A program made the position numbers and the translations under genes. DNA of 64,000 bases from BMS3ABIN04 sp964553325 (lineage in GTDB: Bacteria; Bacteroidota; Ignavibacteria; Ignavibacteriales; Melioribacteraceae): NCBI GenBank assembly GCA_964553325.1, contig CAZKKI010000034.1, forward strand, positions 5,807-69,806, written 5' to 3'. Under the pieces are notes generated by a model, which saw only the letters and a list, made by a program, of their open reading frames with translations, was not told the origin of the DNA and did not search any database. Positions 19,787 to 27,727 of the stretch are shown one piece after another. Position 1 is the first letter of the stretch; each line of letters begins with the position of its first letter.

Positions 19787-19984
19787 GTACGGTATAATTT
19801 TATAAAGTTTGCAATCGTTTTTAGCGTTTGTAAATCTCAAATAAAACGACGGATGTTCACAATCTTCTTCGTTTTCTTCGCCTATAATTTCCACTCGGTA
19901 TCCTTGTTGTTTGTATCGTTCAATTAACAATTTGAAATAAGTCTGAGCAATTTCGTTGGCTTTCTCGAATGTAATGTTTTCCAT
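19781..19984 (-). CDS. Small hypothetical protein (67 aa)
   Basis: The 67-residue product (MENITFEKANEIAQTYFKLL...) is not recognised. The ATG at 19984 is preceded by GGAGAA at a suitable distance, and the frame starts 15 bases after the stop of the soluble histidine kinase, which supports a two-gene operon. The sequence has a helical N-terminal half (AQTYFKLLIERYKQQGYRV) and an acidic turn (GEENEEDCEHPSF). It then has a short beta-like segment (YLRFTNAKNDCKLYKIIPYN). No membrane helix is present. A partner or modulator of the kinase is conceivable. Confidence 0.6.
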   Translation of the reverse strand: MENITFEKANEIAQTYFKLLIERYKQQGYRVEIIGEENEEDCEHPSFYLRFTNAKNDCKLYKIIPYN

Positions 19985-19999
19985 AAATTCTCCGACTTC

Positions 20000-20812
20000 C
20001 TATTTTAATTTCGGAAGAGAAAATGAAAACGTACTTCCTTCCGGTGTACTGTTATACCATAAATTTCCGTTATGGACTTTTATGATTTTGTTGGATAGGA
20101 TTAATCCCAATCCAACCGACTTTTCTTTATTTTGGTTAATGGTTTTTACAATTCCTTCGTAATCCAGCAAATTCACCGATGAATCGATACCTTCGCCTTT
20201 ATCTTTAATATGCACCGAAACGAAATTAAAATCCGTAGTGAACTTTACTTTTACGCATGAATTTTCGGGAGAATATTTAATCGCATTTTCAAGTAAATTT
20301 TTCAACGCGAGCGAAAGAAGATTCCTGTTGGCGTTTACTTTAATTTCTTCGCCGAATTTTTCAACCGTTATGTTCACATTTTTCTTGGAGGCTTTATTCT
20401 TTGCATTTTGCACTTCTTCCAAAACAAAATCGTACAAATCAACCTGTTCGAATTCCAATTCGTAATTACCGTTGCTTAAAAATGTCCAGTTCACAAAATT
20501 TTCGAAAGCGTCGTACAGATTCTTTGCCGTAGAATTGATTTGCTTTACGAAAAATTTCTTTTCGTCTTCATCCATCATGTCGAAATCCATTTCCAACATT
20601 TCGGCGAAACCCAGCAAAGTGCCGAAAGGATTTTTTATATTGTGCGTTAAAAATGAAAAGAACTCTTCTTCGGTTACACCGGAATCAAGATTGTCTTCCG
20701 GTTGAGGAGGTATCGTATCTTCGGGTTTCACATTAATTTTTCGCGAATCCGTGCGGTTCGTTTTGAAGAGCTTTTTTCTCGGTATAACTTTTAAAGATTT
20801 CAAATTACTCAT
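20000..20812 (-). CDS. Soluble sensor histidine kinase
   Basis: This 270-residue kinase has no transmembrane segment and no recognisable sensory domain. About 45 polar N-terminal residues lead straight into HisKA with His57 in FLTHNIKNPFGTLLGFAEM. The HATPase_c domain follows, with NLLENAIKYSPEN, DKGEGID and KSVGLGLILSNKI. The H-box variant THNIKNPF (not SHDLRTP) is typical of kinases from this phylum. Its partner regulator is not adjacent; the CheY-like protein at 23537 is the nearest candidate but is on the other strand. A weak Crp/Fnr-like palindrome lies about 90-105 bases ahead of the start (20903-20918). Confidence 0.92.
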   Translation of the reverse strand: MSNLKSLKVIPRKKLFKTNRTDSRKINVKPEDTIPPQPEDNLDSGVTEEEFFSFLTHNIKNPFGTLLGFAEMLEMDFDMMDEDEKKFFVKQINSTAKNLYDAFENFVNWTFLSNGNYELEFEQVDLYDFVLEEVQNAKNKASKKNVNITVEKFGEEIKVNANRNLLSLALKNLLENAIKYSPENSCVKVKFTTDFNFVSVHIKDKGEGIDSSVNLLDYEGIVKTINQNKEKSVGLGLILSNKIIKVHNGNLWYNSTPEGSTFSFSLPKLK

Positions 20813-20902
20813 TTGCGCCGGTTGAAAACATCGAATTTATCACTTTCCAAATAAATGATTCCGTTAAAAGAAAAAATGATTTAAATCAAAATGCATCGGC
20901 AA

Positions 20903-20918
20903 ATTGATTTACGTCACC
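20903..20918. promoter_or_regulatory. Weak Crp/Fnr-like palindrome upstream of the soluble kinase
   Basis: ATTGATTTACGTCACC has TGA-N6-TCA symmetry and matches 7 of the 10 conserved positions of the TGTGA-N6-TCACA pattern. It lies about 90 bases upstream of the kinase start. Alone it would be weak; it is listed because better sites recur nearby. Confidence 0.35.
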
Positions 20919-20961
20919 AACATTATTAAATACGCCAAAAACCGCTTGTTTACGATTTTAA

Positions 20962-21177
20962 TTAATGCGAAAAAATGTTGGAAATATATTTTTTTAACTT
21001 CTCCTGATCATTTTTGTCGGGATACCGCTTCTCAATTTTACGGTAACATTCGTTAATTATCCTTTTTGCGTTCCCGTTTTTTTTACTTTCCTCCGGCGAT
21101 TCGTGAATATCCAGTTCTTTGCTTACCTCTCTAATTAGAATGTAAGCCGAAAGAGAAGTTTCGTAATATAATTCCAT
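20962..21177 (-). CDS. Small hypothetical protein (71 aa)
   Basis: This small, charged, helix-rich product is not recognised. Reading from ATG at 21177 gives MELYYETSLSAYILIREVSK and a Lys/Glu-rich remainder ending in KKYISNIFSH. An in-frame TTG at 21192 would add five residues and leaves room for a ribosome binding site, so the true start is uncertain. It lies 149 bases upstream of the soluble kinase on the same strand. The helical pattern and balanced charge look protein-like, but conservation cannot be judged here. Confidence 0.45.
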   Translation of the reverse strand: MELYYETSLSAYILIREVSKELDIHESPEESKKNGNAKRIINECYRKIEKRYPDKNDQEKLKKYISNIFSH

Positions 21178-21704
21178 TCCTTTTGCTCCCAATAGTTTTA
21201 CAATAATTTGGGATCCCCTTTTGCACCTTTCAGCGGAGCATTTTAAAGGCGACTTCGACGTTTTAATGATATTACTATCGAAAATGCCTTAAGTTTTTTA
21301 AGTCATGCTACGCTTTTTTAGTTAATTCCAATAATAATGCCAACAGATAATTTTTTAAAAAATCGATGATATAAACAAAAACAGCGATTTTTACGGTATT
21401 TATGGAATTAATTTGAGATTTATGTCTGAAAATGGTTCACGGGTCGAAAAACTACCGCGAGGCAACTGTGAAGTCGTGTTTAATACCAACTCCGTTTTAA
21501 GTGAATTACCAAACGGTTTTTTGCAAACTAACAATGGTACTCGGGTAAAGTACAAAAAATAATTCCATTGCATCAAAAACCCTTGTTTTTTCTTGACATA
21601 TTTATCCGATTTTATTATATATTCAACCGGATTAAAAAAACGGTCTCTCACGAAAATAGTAATATTCTAATAGATTCATTCATTTCAATATTGAGAGGTG
21701 AGAG
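21178..21704. other. Intergenic region ahead of the LVIVD gene
   Basis: About 530 bases without a convincing gene. It contains a 14-base AT palindrome (ATTTTTTAAAAAAT, 21350-21363) and, at its right end, a promoter for the LVIVD-repeat gene. A minus-strand frame at 21400-21651 overlaps that promoter and was rejected. Confidence 0.5.
21593..21621 (+). promoter_or_regulatory. Sigma-70-like promoter of the LVIVD-repeat gene
   Basis: A perfect -35 box TTGACA (21593-21598) and a -10-like TATATA (21616-21621) are separated by 17 bases. The gene starts 84 bases further on, behind the ribosome binding site GAGAGGTGAGAG. Confidence 0.6.
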
Positions 21705-22997
21705 ATGAAATATGCGGTAATCGTTTTACTGCTTTCAATCACTCTTTCCGCCCAAACTTCCCAAAATTTAACGTTGTTAGGCGAGTACCAGGGCCGTTAC
21801 CTCACAAACGTAACCGCTTCGGGCAATTATGCATTTTTAACCGAAAGTAACGACTTTAGCAGTTACGGTGAAATTAAAATTCTAGATGTTTCGGATCCTT
21901 CTTCAATTACGGAAGCCGGAAGCTATTACTCAACCGATGAATTCCAACCCGTTTCAATTGAAATCGAGGGCAATCATCTATTCGTCGGTTCATCGGTTCC
22001 GGATTTAAGAATTTTAGACGTTTCGGATGTTTCGGCGCCAAAAGTAATTAGCCGATACGAAGATTATTGTTTAGATATCCAAGTTGAAGGAAATGTTGCT
22101 TACGTAGCGGCTCAAACTGAAGGATTATTAACATTAAACATCAGCAATTTGAACAGTATCGGGGAAATCGGATTCTTCGAACCCGACGGTGAAGCATTAG
22201 CCGTTTTCGTAAAAGATAATCACGCTTATTTGGCTTACGGTTTGTATGGTTTAAGAATTGCCGATGTTTCAAAGTTGGATGACCCCGTACAAGTGGGATA
22301 TTTCGATACGCCGGAATATTGCTTTGATGTATTCCTCAAAGATAATTACATTTTACTGGCCGACCACACAAACGGTTTATTAATTCTGGATGGAAGCGAC
22401 TTGAGCTCAATCAACCAAATTACTCAATTGAAATTTGAGAATTCGAGCATTAGACAAGTTATTGTCGAAAACAATTTCGCATACCTTGCCGACGCCGGCT
22501 TCGGCGTTAGGATTCTGGATATTTCCAACATATCGTCACCCGTTGAAATAGGTTATTATCAAATTACGGGCGGGTCTTTTAAAATATTTGTAAGTGGCAA
22601 CAAAATCTATTCGGTAAACTACGACGGTTTAACAATATTGCAAAACGATTTGTTAACGGGTATAAAAACCGAAACGCCGGCCCTCTTACAATTTGAACTT
22701 TACCAAAATTACCCAAACCCGTTCAATCCGAGCACGACGATAAAATACACGATTTCGCACAACCCTTCCATTTCAAATGCCAAACAAACAAGCAGCGGGT
22801 TTCCGGTTACTTTAAAAGTTTACGATGTTTTAGGTCGCGAAGTAACAACACTCGTCGATGAAAAACAATCGCCCGGCAATTACGAAGTTAATTTTAACGC
22901 CACCTCCCTTCAAGGTGAAATTCCGGGAGGAATATATTTTTACAAACTAACGGTGGGAGATTTTTCGGATGTCAAGAAAATGATTTTTTTGAAGTAG
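21705..22997 (+). CDS. Secreted LVIVD-repeat protein with C-terminal sorting domain
   Basis: This 430-residue exported protein has a signal peptide (MKYAVIVLLLSITLSAQ) followed by about seven LVIVD beta-propeller repeats over residues 25-320, with the pattern L-x-I-L/A-D-V-S-x-x-x-x-P. Examples are LRILDVSDVSAPKVI, LRIADVSKLDDPVQVGYF and VRILDISNISSPVEIGYY. The C-terminal 90 residues are a type A-like secretion/sorting domain: YQNYPNPFNPSTTIKY, LKVYDVLGREVTTLVDE, then a GIYFYKL segment and the end VKKMIFLK. This domain is characteristic of Ignavibacteriales and directs export by the type IX route in relatives. The ligand of the propeller is unknown. It has its own promoter and a downstream hairpin. 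Confidence 0.93.
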   Translation: MKYAVIVLLLSITLSAQTSQNLTLLGEYQGRYLTNVTASGNYAFLTESNDFSSYGEIKILDVSDPSSITEAGSYYSTDEFQPVSIEIEGNHLFVGSSVPDLRILDVSDVSAPKVISRYEDYCLDIQVEGNVAYVAAQTEGLLTLNISNLNSIGEIGFFEPDGEALAVFVKDNHAYLAYGLYGLRIADVSKLDDPVQVGYFDTPEYCFDVFLKDNYILLADHTNGLLILDGSDLSSINQITQLKFENSSIRQVIVENNFAYLADAGFGVRILDISNISSPVEIGYYQITGGSFKIFVSGNKIYSVNYDGLTILQNDLLTGIKTETPALLQFELYQNYPNPFNPSTTIKYTISHNPSISNAKQTSSGFPVTLKVYDVLGREVTTLVDEKQSPGNYEVNFNATSLQGEIPGGIYFYKLTVGDFSDVKKMIFLK

Positions 22998-23022
22998 AAA
23001 CAATCACATCCTTTCTATTTTA

Positions 23023-23053
23023 AAAGCCCGGTATTTTTGAAACGCCGGGCTTT
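23023..23053 (+). terminator. Hairpin after the LVIVD gene
   Basis: AAAGCCCGG / CCGGGCTTT forms a 9-bp stem with a 13-base loop, 26 bases after the stop. The arm itself supplies the A/T flanks, but no extra U run follows. Confidence 0.65.
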
Positions 23054-23123
23054 GTGACGAAACACCGTTTTTTATGATGTAAATCCTAAACCAAATCACT
23101 CATTTTGAGAATTTTCCTTAAAA

Positions 23124-23139
23124 TGTGTGTTACCTCACA
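23124..23139. promoter_or_regulatory. Crp/Fnr-like palindrome ahead of small membrane protein 1
   Basis: TGTGTGTTACCTCACA matches the TGTGA-N6-TCACA pattern at 9 of 10 conserved positions. It lies 65 bases before the start at 23204, a position suited to activation by a Crp/Fnr-family protein. No such regulator is encoded in the window. Confidence 0.55.
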
Positions 23140-23203
23140 GCATCGGGAAACCTGTTTCTGCTAATTTGCTACCGAAAACAGAAATAATTATATCGAACAA
23201 GAA

Positions 23204-23512
23204 ATGAAAAGAAGATTTCAAAACATGACGAAAAGAAAAAACCAGGTTGTAAACAAAAACGTTTTCAGCTTAAGTTTTGCGTGGATTTCTGGTTTTGTTT
23301 TCACGTTCGCAATTTTGGTTTTAAGTAAAATAATCGGCTATGAAATTATTACGCAACAAAGTTACACCGGCGTTTCAAATAACTTGTTGCTTGCATTAAA
23401 TTTTGTTAAAAAATCCATACAAGCGCCCGAAATCATTCTTTCGGTAATGGGGGGATTTTTATCGTTCGGATTAAGGTATTTGTTCCTTTTCGGAAAACCG
23501 TATTCCGTTTAA
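23204..23512 (+). CDS. Small two-helix membrane protein 1 (102 aa)
   Basis: The product is not recognised. It has a strongly basic N-terminus (MKRRFQNMTKRKNQVVNK), a first membrane helix at about residues 24-44 (FAWISGFVFTFAILVLSKII), and a polar loop with an amphipathic stretch (NLLLALNFVKKS). A second helix follows near residues 75-95 (IILSVMGGFLSFGLRYLFLF). An internal ATG at residue 8 is a possible alternative start. The CheY-like gene begins 24 bases downstream, so the two are probably one transcript. Two more small proteins of the same topology follow at 24252 and 24719. Confidence 0.7.
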   Translation: MKRRFQNMTKRKNQVVNKNVFSLSFAWISGFVFTFAILVLSKIIGYEIITQQSYTGVSNNLLLALNFVKKSIQAPEIILSVMGGFLSFGLRYLFLFGKPYSV

Positions 23513-23536
23513 TCAACAAAAAATGAGGAAAATAAA

Positions 23537-24034
23537 ATGTTTAACGTATTACTTGTAGAAGACAACAGCGGAACAAGGATTTTGTTGAAAAAAATATTAA
23601 CAAGGAAGTTTTATTGCAAAGTTTATACAGCTAACGACGGTCTTGAAGCTCTTAAAATGATTCAAATTCATAAACCCGATTTCATAATTTTGGATTATAT
23701 GATGCCGCAAATGGACGGATACGAATTTCTGAAGGAAATCCGTTACAAAAAGGATTTCCACGATATACCGGTAATTATGATTACCGCCATAAACGAAAAG
23801 TTGGCGCTTAAAAAGGTTCTTTCGCTCGGTATTTCGGATTACATTCTCAAACCGTTTAATATCGAAACCACAATGGAAAAAATTGCGAAGATAATGTACA
23901 ACAGAAACAATACGCTTCACAGAAAATTGGACGGTCTGGAAAAACGAATAGAAACTTTGGAAAAAAGAAACAAAGAATTAAAGAAAAACCATTACGCTCC
24001 TTCGTTGATTGATAAGAAAATTTTCCTCAACTAA
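23537..24034 (+). CDS. CheY-like response regulator with C-terminal coiled coil
   Basis: This 165-residue protein is a receiver domain without a DNA-binding output. The phospho-acceptor is Asp53 in FIILDYMMPQMDGYEF, with acidic pocket E8/D9 and Lys105 in YILKPF. Residues 120-155 form a charged coiled coil (LDGLEKRIETLEKRNKELKK), which may bring about dimerisation or partner binding. The ribosome binding site GAGGAAA precedes the ATG. It follows small membrane protein 1 by 24 bases and ends at a strong terminator. The cognate kinase is not adjacent; the soluble kinase at 20000-20812 is a candidate. Confidence 0.93.
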   Translation: MFNVLLVEDNSGTRILLKKILTRKFYCKVYTANDGLEALKMIQIHKPDFIILDYMMPQMDGYEFLKEIRYKKDFHDIPVIMITAINEKLALKKVLSLGISDYILKPFNIETTMEKIAKIMYNRNNTLHRKLDGLEKRIETLEKRNKELKKNHYAPSLIDKKIFLN

Positions 24035-24054
24035 GAAGTAATGAACAAATACCG

Positions 24055-24091
24055 GGACTTAAACCGAATTTCGGTTTAAGTCCTTTTTTTT
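24055..24091 (+). terminator. Rho-independent terminator after the CheY-like gene
   Basis: A perfect 13-bp stem (arms 24055-24067 and 24071-24083) with a 3-base loop is followed by eight T residues. This is the strongest intrinsic terminator in the window. Confidence 0.92.
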
Positions 24092-24118
24092 ATTTTACCC
24101 GTCAATTAACCGCAAATC

Positions 24119-24134
24119 TGTAATCCACGTCACA
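24119..24134. promoter_or_regulatory. Crp/Fnr-like palindrome ahead of small membrane protein 2
   Basis: TGTAATCCACGTCACA matches TGTGA-N6-TCACA at 9 of 10 positions and lies 118 bases before the start at 24252, just beyond the preceding terminator. Confidence 0.5.
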
Positions 24135-24251
24135 AAAAACTTATAATTTCGGCTGAAAACAAACAATATTTATCCGTCATCACAGACAAACAAAGGGAAA
24201 AGTTGTTTATTGGAAGTGAAAAATTAATTAACTGTTTATAGGTCAACAACA

Positions 24252-24545
24252 ATGGAAAAAATAATATTAAAACAAACCGTAACGAAAGCAAATAAAAAAG
24301 CTTTTGTTAACGACGTAAAAAATTTACTTTTATCGCCAATTGCTCACGGCATAATTGGAGCAATAATTTTTCTTTCCACCATGCTTGTAATTAAAATGTT
24401 CGCTTTGCGAATTGTTGAAGACTACAATTTATTAATCGGTACTCAAGAGTTGGTTTTAACTTTGCTTGTCGGAACATTCTTCTTTACCGTTCAATTGTTA
24501 GCAAAAATCAAGTTAACTAAATTTTATCAGGATTACCGAAAGTAA
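24252..24545 (+). CDS. Small two-helix membrane protein 2 (97 aa)
   Basis: This unrecognised protein has a basic N-terminal 25 residues and a first helix near residues 31-52 (SPIAHGIIGAIIFLSTMLVI). A short loop (ALRIVEDYNLLIGTQELV) leads to a second helix near residues 67-84 (LLVGTFFFTVQLLAKI) and a basic tail. The loop and second helix resemble the corresponding part of small membrane protein 3 (AL..V..Y....G......F....L...IK), suggesting paralogues. It stands alone between the 24055 terminator and the next gene, with its own upstream Crp/Fnr-like site. Confidence 0.7.
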   Translation: MEKIILKQTVTKANKKAFVNDVKNLLLSPIAHGIIGAIIFLSTMLVIKMFALRIVEDYNLLIGTQELVLTLLVGTFFFTVQLLAKIKLTKFYQDYRK

Positions 24546-24649
24546 AGTTACGGTGGAAATGATAAATTAACGCCGGATTTTCTATTCCGGATTATTCCGA
24601 TTTTTAAATTCCAACCGCTTTTTCCTACTTATATTTCCAAAAAGTAATT

Positions 24650-24665
24650 TGTGATTAAAATCATT
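24650..24665. promoter_or_regulatory. Half-conserved Crp/Fnr-like palindrome ahead of small membrane protein 3
   Basis: TGTGATTAAAATCATT has a perfect left half and a TGAT-N4-ATCA symmetrical core; the right half diverges in its last two bases. It lies 54 bases before the start at 24719. Confidence 0.45.
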
Positions 24666-24718
24666 GATTTTTAAACCCCCATTCTTCTTATATCGAGTAA
24701 AATATATCGGAGCACCAA

Positions 24719-24991
24719 ATGTTAAACGCAGCACTTCAAACAAATACCGGCGGGAAAAAATTAACTTACAAAATTCTTACCGATTGCTTTCAAACCGGAC
24801 TGTTCGGTTTTGCGGTAATTTTCACCTTCTTGCTGCTTTACCGACTTTTTTATTACGCTTTAACGGAAGTTTACACTTTCCAAATGGGAATTGAAGACGT
24901 AAAAACGGCTTTCGAAGGATTTGTTTTGTTTTACATTGTAGATTTTTTAAGAAGTATAATAAAAAACAGAAAAAAGCGATCGAATAAATAA
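24719..24991 (+). CDS. Small two-helix membrane protein 3 (90 aa)
   Basis: The product has a basic N-terminus (NTGGKKLTYK) and a first helix near residues 27-47 (GLFGFAVIFTFLLLYRLFYY). A loop with an amphipathic segment follows (ALTEVYTFQMGIEDVKTAFE), then a second helix near residues 67-82 (GFVLFYIVDFLRSII) and a very basic tail (KNRKKRSNK). GGAG precedes the ATG by 6 bases. No family is recognised. Size, topology and loop resemble small membrane protein 2. The gene ends at a terminator shared with sdhB. Confidence 0.7.
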   Translation: MLNAALQTNTGGKKLTYKILTDCFQTGLFGFAVIFTFLLLYRLFYYALTEVYTFQMGIEDVKTAFEGFVLFYIVDFLRSIIKNRKKRSNK

Positions 24992-24994
24992 AAA

Positions 24995-25024
24995 AAAAGA
25001 ACAACCGTTACCGATTGTTCTTTT
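24995..25024. terminator. Bidirectional terminator between small membrane protein 3 and sdhB
   Basis: AAAAGAACAA / TTGTTCTTTT forms a 10-bp stem with a 10-base loop, flanked by an A run on the left and T residues on the right. It can therefore end transcripts from both directions. Confidence 0.8.
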
Positions 25025-25048
25025 CCCGTCAATTTTATTTAATAAAAA

Positions 25049-25819
25049 TCAAATATCCACTTCCTGTTCAACAAACTTGGCTTTAATAAAATCCCTGTTC
25101 ATTCTGGCTATATTAGTAATCGAAATACCTTTCGGGCATTCGGCTTCGCAAGCGTAAGTGTTGGTACAACTTCCGAATCCCGCTTCATCCATAGCGGCAA
25201 CCATTGTTTGAACTCTTTTATATCTTTCGGGTTGACCTTGAGGGAGGAGAGCATATTGCGATACTTTCGCACCGACGAACAACATTGCCGAAGAATTTTT
25301 GCAAGCAGCAACGCACGCTCCGCATCCTATGCATTCGGCCGCATCCAACGCGGCAGCAGCAACATCTTTGGGAATCGGTATTGTGTTAGCATCCGGGGCA
25401 CCGCCGGTATTAAACGAAACGTATGCTCCGGCTTGTTGAATTTTATCGAACGCCGACCGGTCAACAATCAAATCCCGTATAATCGGGAAAGCCGCCGCTC
25501 GGAACGGTTCCAAATAAATAACATCTCCGTCTTTGAAATTCCTCATGTGCAACTGGCATGTTGCCGTTTTAGGTAAAGGTCCGTGCGGATGACCGTTAAT
25601 TACAATTCCGCAAGTTCCGCAAATACCTTCGCGGCAATCGCTTTCGAATGCGACGGGGCGTTTCCCTTCCCTTTCCAAATCGTTGTTCAATTCGTCCAGC
25701 ATTTCAAGAATCGAGGCATCGGGAGAAATTGAAACTTTAAATTCTTCAAATTGCCCCTTATCGTTCGGAGAATTCTGTCTCCATATTTTCAACGTCAGAT
25801 TTAACTTTTCTCCACCCAT
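25049..25819 (-). CDS. sdhB: Succinate dehydrogenase / fumarate reductase iron-sulfur subunit
   Basis: SdhB carries electrons between the flavin of SdhA and the haems/quinone of SdhC. The 256-residue protein shows all three clusters: [2Fe-2S] ligands C62, C67, C70 and C88 (CREGICGTC...C), [4Fe-4S] ligands C163-C166-C169 (CIGCGAC) with C228, and [3Fe-4S] ligands C173, C218 and C224. It is the last gene of sdhCAB. Its start shares one base with the sdhA stop. The extended loop GHPHGPLP after the first cluster is typical of the Bacteroidota/epsilonproteobacterial branch. Confidence 0.97.
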   Translation of the reverse strand: MGGEKLNLTLKIWRQNSPNDKGQFEEFKVSISPDASILEMLDELNNDLEREGKRPVAFESDCREGICGTCGIVINGHPHGPLPKTATCQLHMRNFKDGDVIYLEPFRAAAFPIIRDLIVDRSAFDKIQQAGAYVSFNTGGAPDANTIPIPKDVAAAALDAAECIGCGACVAACKNSSAMLFVGAKVSQYALLPQGQPERYKRVQTMVAAMDEAGFGSCTNTYACEAECPKGISITNIARMNRDFIKAKFVEQEVDI

Positions 25820-27726
25820 TATTTATAACTCCTAGTGGCTAGTTTTACATATTCGAATTTAAGGTCTTCTTTATGTAATTCCCATTCTCCTAATTTTTTA
25901 AACTCCCAAGCGGCAACGTACGCATATTCTTCGTCGTTTCTCAAAGCTTCGCCTTCTTCCGTTTGATATTCTTCACGGAAGTGAGCGCCGCACGATTCGT
26001 TTCTGTTAAGCGCATCAACAGCCATTAATTCGCCTAATTCGAGAAAATCGGCAACTCTGCCGGCTCTTTCCAAAGTTTGATTTAATTCCTCTCCGGTTCC
26101 CACCACTTTAACGTCGTTCCAAAATTCTTCTCTCAATTGTCTGATTTCTTCGATTACCTCTTTAAGACCTTTTTCGTTTCGGGACATTCCCACTTTATCC
26201 ATGAGCAAGTGCCCCAAACGTTTATGTATTTCATCTACCGTTTGTTTACCGTCGATCGATAACAGTTTTGCGATTCCTTCTTTTACGTTATCCTCAACTT
26301 CTTTGAATTCGGCTCTGTCGGTATCAACTTTTTCCGGTTTTTCCGAAGCTAGGTAATTTCCGATCGTATAAGGAATAACGAAATAACCGTCGGCTAAACC
26401 TTGCATCAAAGCGCTGGCGCCCAATCTATTCGCTCCGTGATCGGAGAAATTGGCTTCGCCAAGTACGAACAAGCCCGGGATGTTGCTCATCAAGTTGTAA
26501 TCGACCCACAAACCGCCCATTGTGTAATGAGGTGCGGGGTAAATTTTCATCGGTACTTCATACGGATTTTCGCCGGTAATATTTTCGTACATTTCGAACA
26601 GATTACCGTATTTCTCTTCAATAACTTTTTTACCTACTCGTTTAATTGCATCGGAAAAATCGAGATAAACCGCTCTTTCCCCGTTAATGCCGCGTCCTTC
26701 GTCGCAAACATATTTGGCATTTCTCGAGGCAACATCCCGCGGTACCAAATTACCGAACGCCGGATATTTTCTTTCCAAATAATAATCTCTGTCTTCTTCC
26801 GGAATTTCGTTCGGTGGTCTGTTATCGCCCGCTTTTTTCGGCACCCAAATTCTTCCGTCGTTTCGTAAGCTTTCGCTCATCAATACCAATTTGGATTGAC
26901 CTTCGCCGTGAACAGGCAGGCAAGTGGGATGAATTTGAGTAAAAGAAGGATTTGCAAACAAAGCGCCTCGCTTATGCGCCCGCCATGCTGCCGTTGCATT
27001 CGAATTCATTGCGTTTGTGGACAGAAAATAAACGTTCGAGTAACCGCCGGTTGCCAAAATAACCGCTTGTGCCGAATATCTTTCGATTTCACCGGTCAAC
27101 AAGTTCCGCACAACAATTCCTTGTGCCCTTCCGTTCACCAAAACCAAATCCAACATTTCACGCCGATGATAAACGGTTACGTTTCCGTTTTTAATTTGCC
27201 TGTTAAGCGAGCTGTAGGCACCGAGCAACAACTGTTGACCCGTTTCACCTCGCGCATAAAAAGTTCGGGATACTTGCGCACCGCCGAACGAACGGTTTGC
27301 AAGAAGTCCGCCGTATTCCCTTGCAAACGGTACACCTTGTGCAACACATTGATCGATAATATTATTGGATACTTCGGCAAGTCGGTAAACATTTGCTTCG
27401 CGCGAACGGAAGTCGCCGCCTTTTACCGTATCGTAAAACAATCTGTAAACCGAATCCCCGTCGTTTTGATAATTTTTCGCAGCATTAATTCCGCCTTGTG
27501 CCGCAATCGAATGCGCTCTTCTACTTGAATCGTGATAAGTGAATACTTTCACTTTATAACCCAATTCGCCTAACGTAGCGGCTGCGGAAGCGCCCGCCAA
27601 ACCGGTTCCCACTACAATCAAATCGTATTTTCTTTTGTTAGCGGGATTTACCAGCTTCATGCTGAACTTATGATTGTTCCATTTTTCGGCTATATTTCCT
27701 TCGGGAACTTTTGATTCTAATTTCAT
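25819..27726 (-). CDS. sdhA: Succinate dehydrogenase / fumarate reductase flavoprotein subunit
   Basis: SdhA holds covalently bound FAD and oxidises succinate or reduces fumarate at the cytoplasmic face of the membrane. The 635-residue protein has the dinucleotide fold VVGTGLAGASAAATLGELG near residue 38 and the flavin-linked His72 in RRAHSIAAQGG. It also has the active-site segments FTQIHPTCLPVHGEGQSKLV and PAPHYTMGGLWVDYN, with the His/Arg residues expected for dicarboxylate binding. It lies between sdhC and sdhB with almost no spacing. Whether the complex works as dehydrogenase or reductase cannot be told from sequence alone. Confidence 0.97.
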   Translation of the reverse strand: MKLESKVPEGNIAEKWNNHKFSMKLVNPANKRKYDLIVVGTGLAGASAAATLGELGYKVKVFTYHDSSRRAHSIAAQGGINAAKNYQNDGDSVYRLFYDTVKGGDFRSREANVYRLAEVSNNIIDQCVAQGVPFAREYGGLLANRSFGGAQVSRTFYARGETGQQLLLGAYSSLNRQIKNGNVTVYHRREMLDLVLVNGRAQGIVVRNLLTGEIERYSAQAVILATGGYSNVYFLSTNAMNSNATAAWRAHKRGALFANPSFTQIHPTCLPVHGEGQSKLVLMSESLRNDGRIWVPKKAGDNRPPNEIPEEDRDYYLERKYPAFGNLVPRDVASRNAKYVCDEGRGINGERAVYLDFSDAIKRVGKKVIEEKYGNLFEMYENITGENPYEVPMKIYPAPHYTMGGLWVDYNLMSNIPGLFVLGEANFSDHGANRLGASALMQGLADGYFVIPYTIGNYLASEKPEKVDTDRAEFKEVEDNVKEGIAKLLSIDGKQTVDEIHKRLGHLLMDKVGMSRNEKGLKEVIEEIRQLREEFWNDVKVVGTGEELNQTLERAGRVADFLELGELMAVDALNRNESCGAHFREEYQTEEGEALRNDEEYAYVAAWEFKKLGEWELHKEDLKFEYVKLATRSYK

Positions 27727-27727
27727 T

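Noticed and set aside
21400..21651. Minus-strand 83-residue frame ahead of the LVIVD gene
   Set aside because: It overlaps the TTGACA/TATATA promoter of the neighbour and has no coding character.
26896..27528. Plus-strand 210-residue frame inside sdhA
   Set aside because: Shadow frame opposite a well conserved enzyme.
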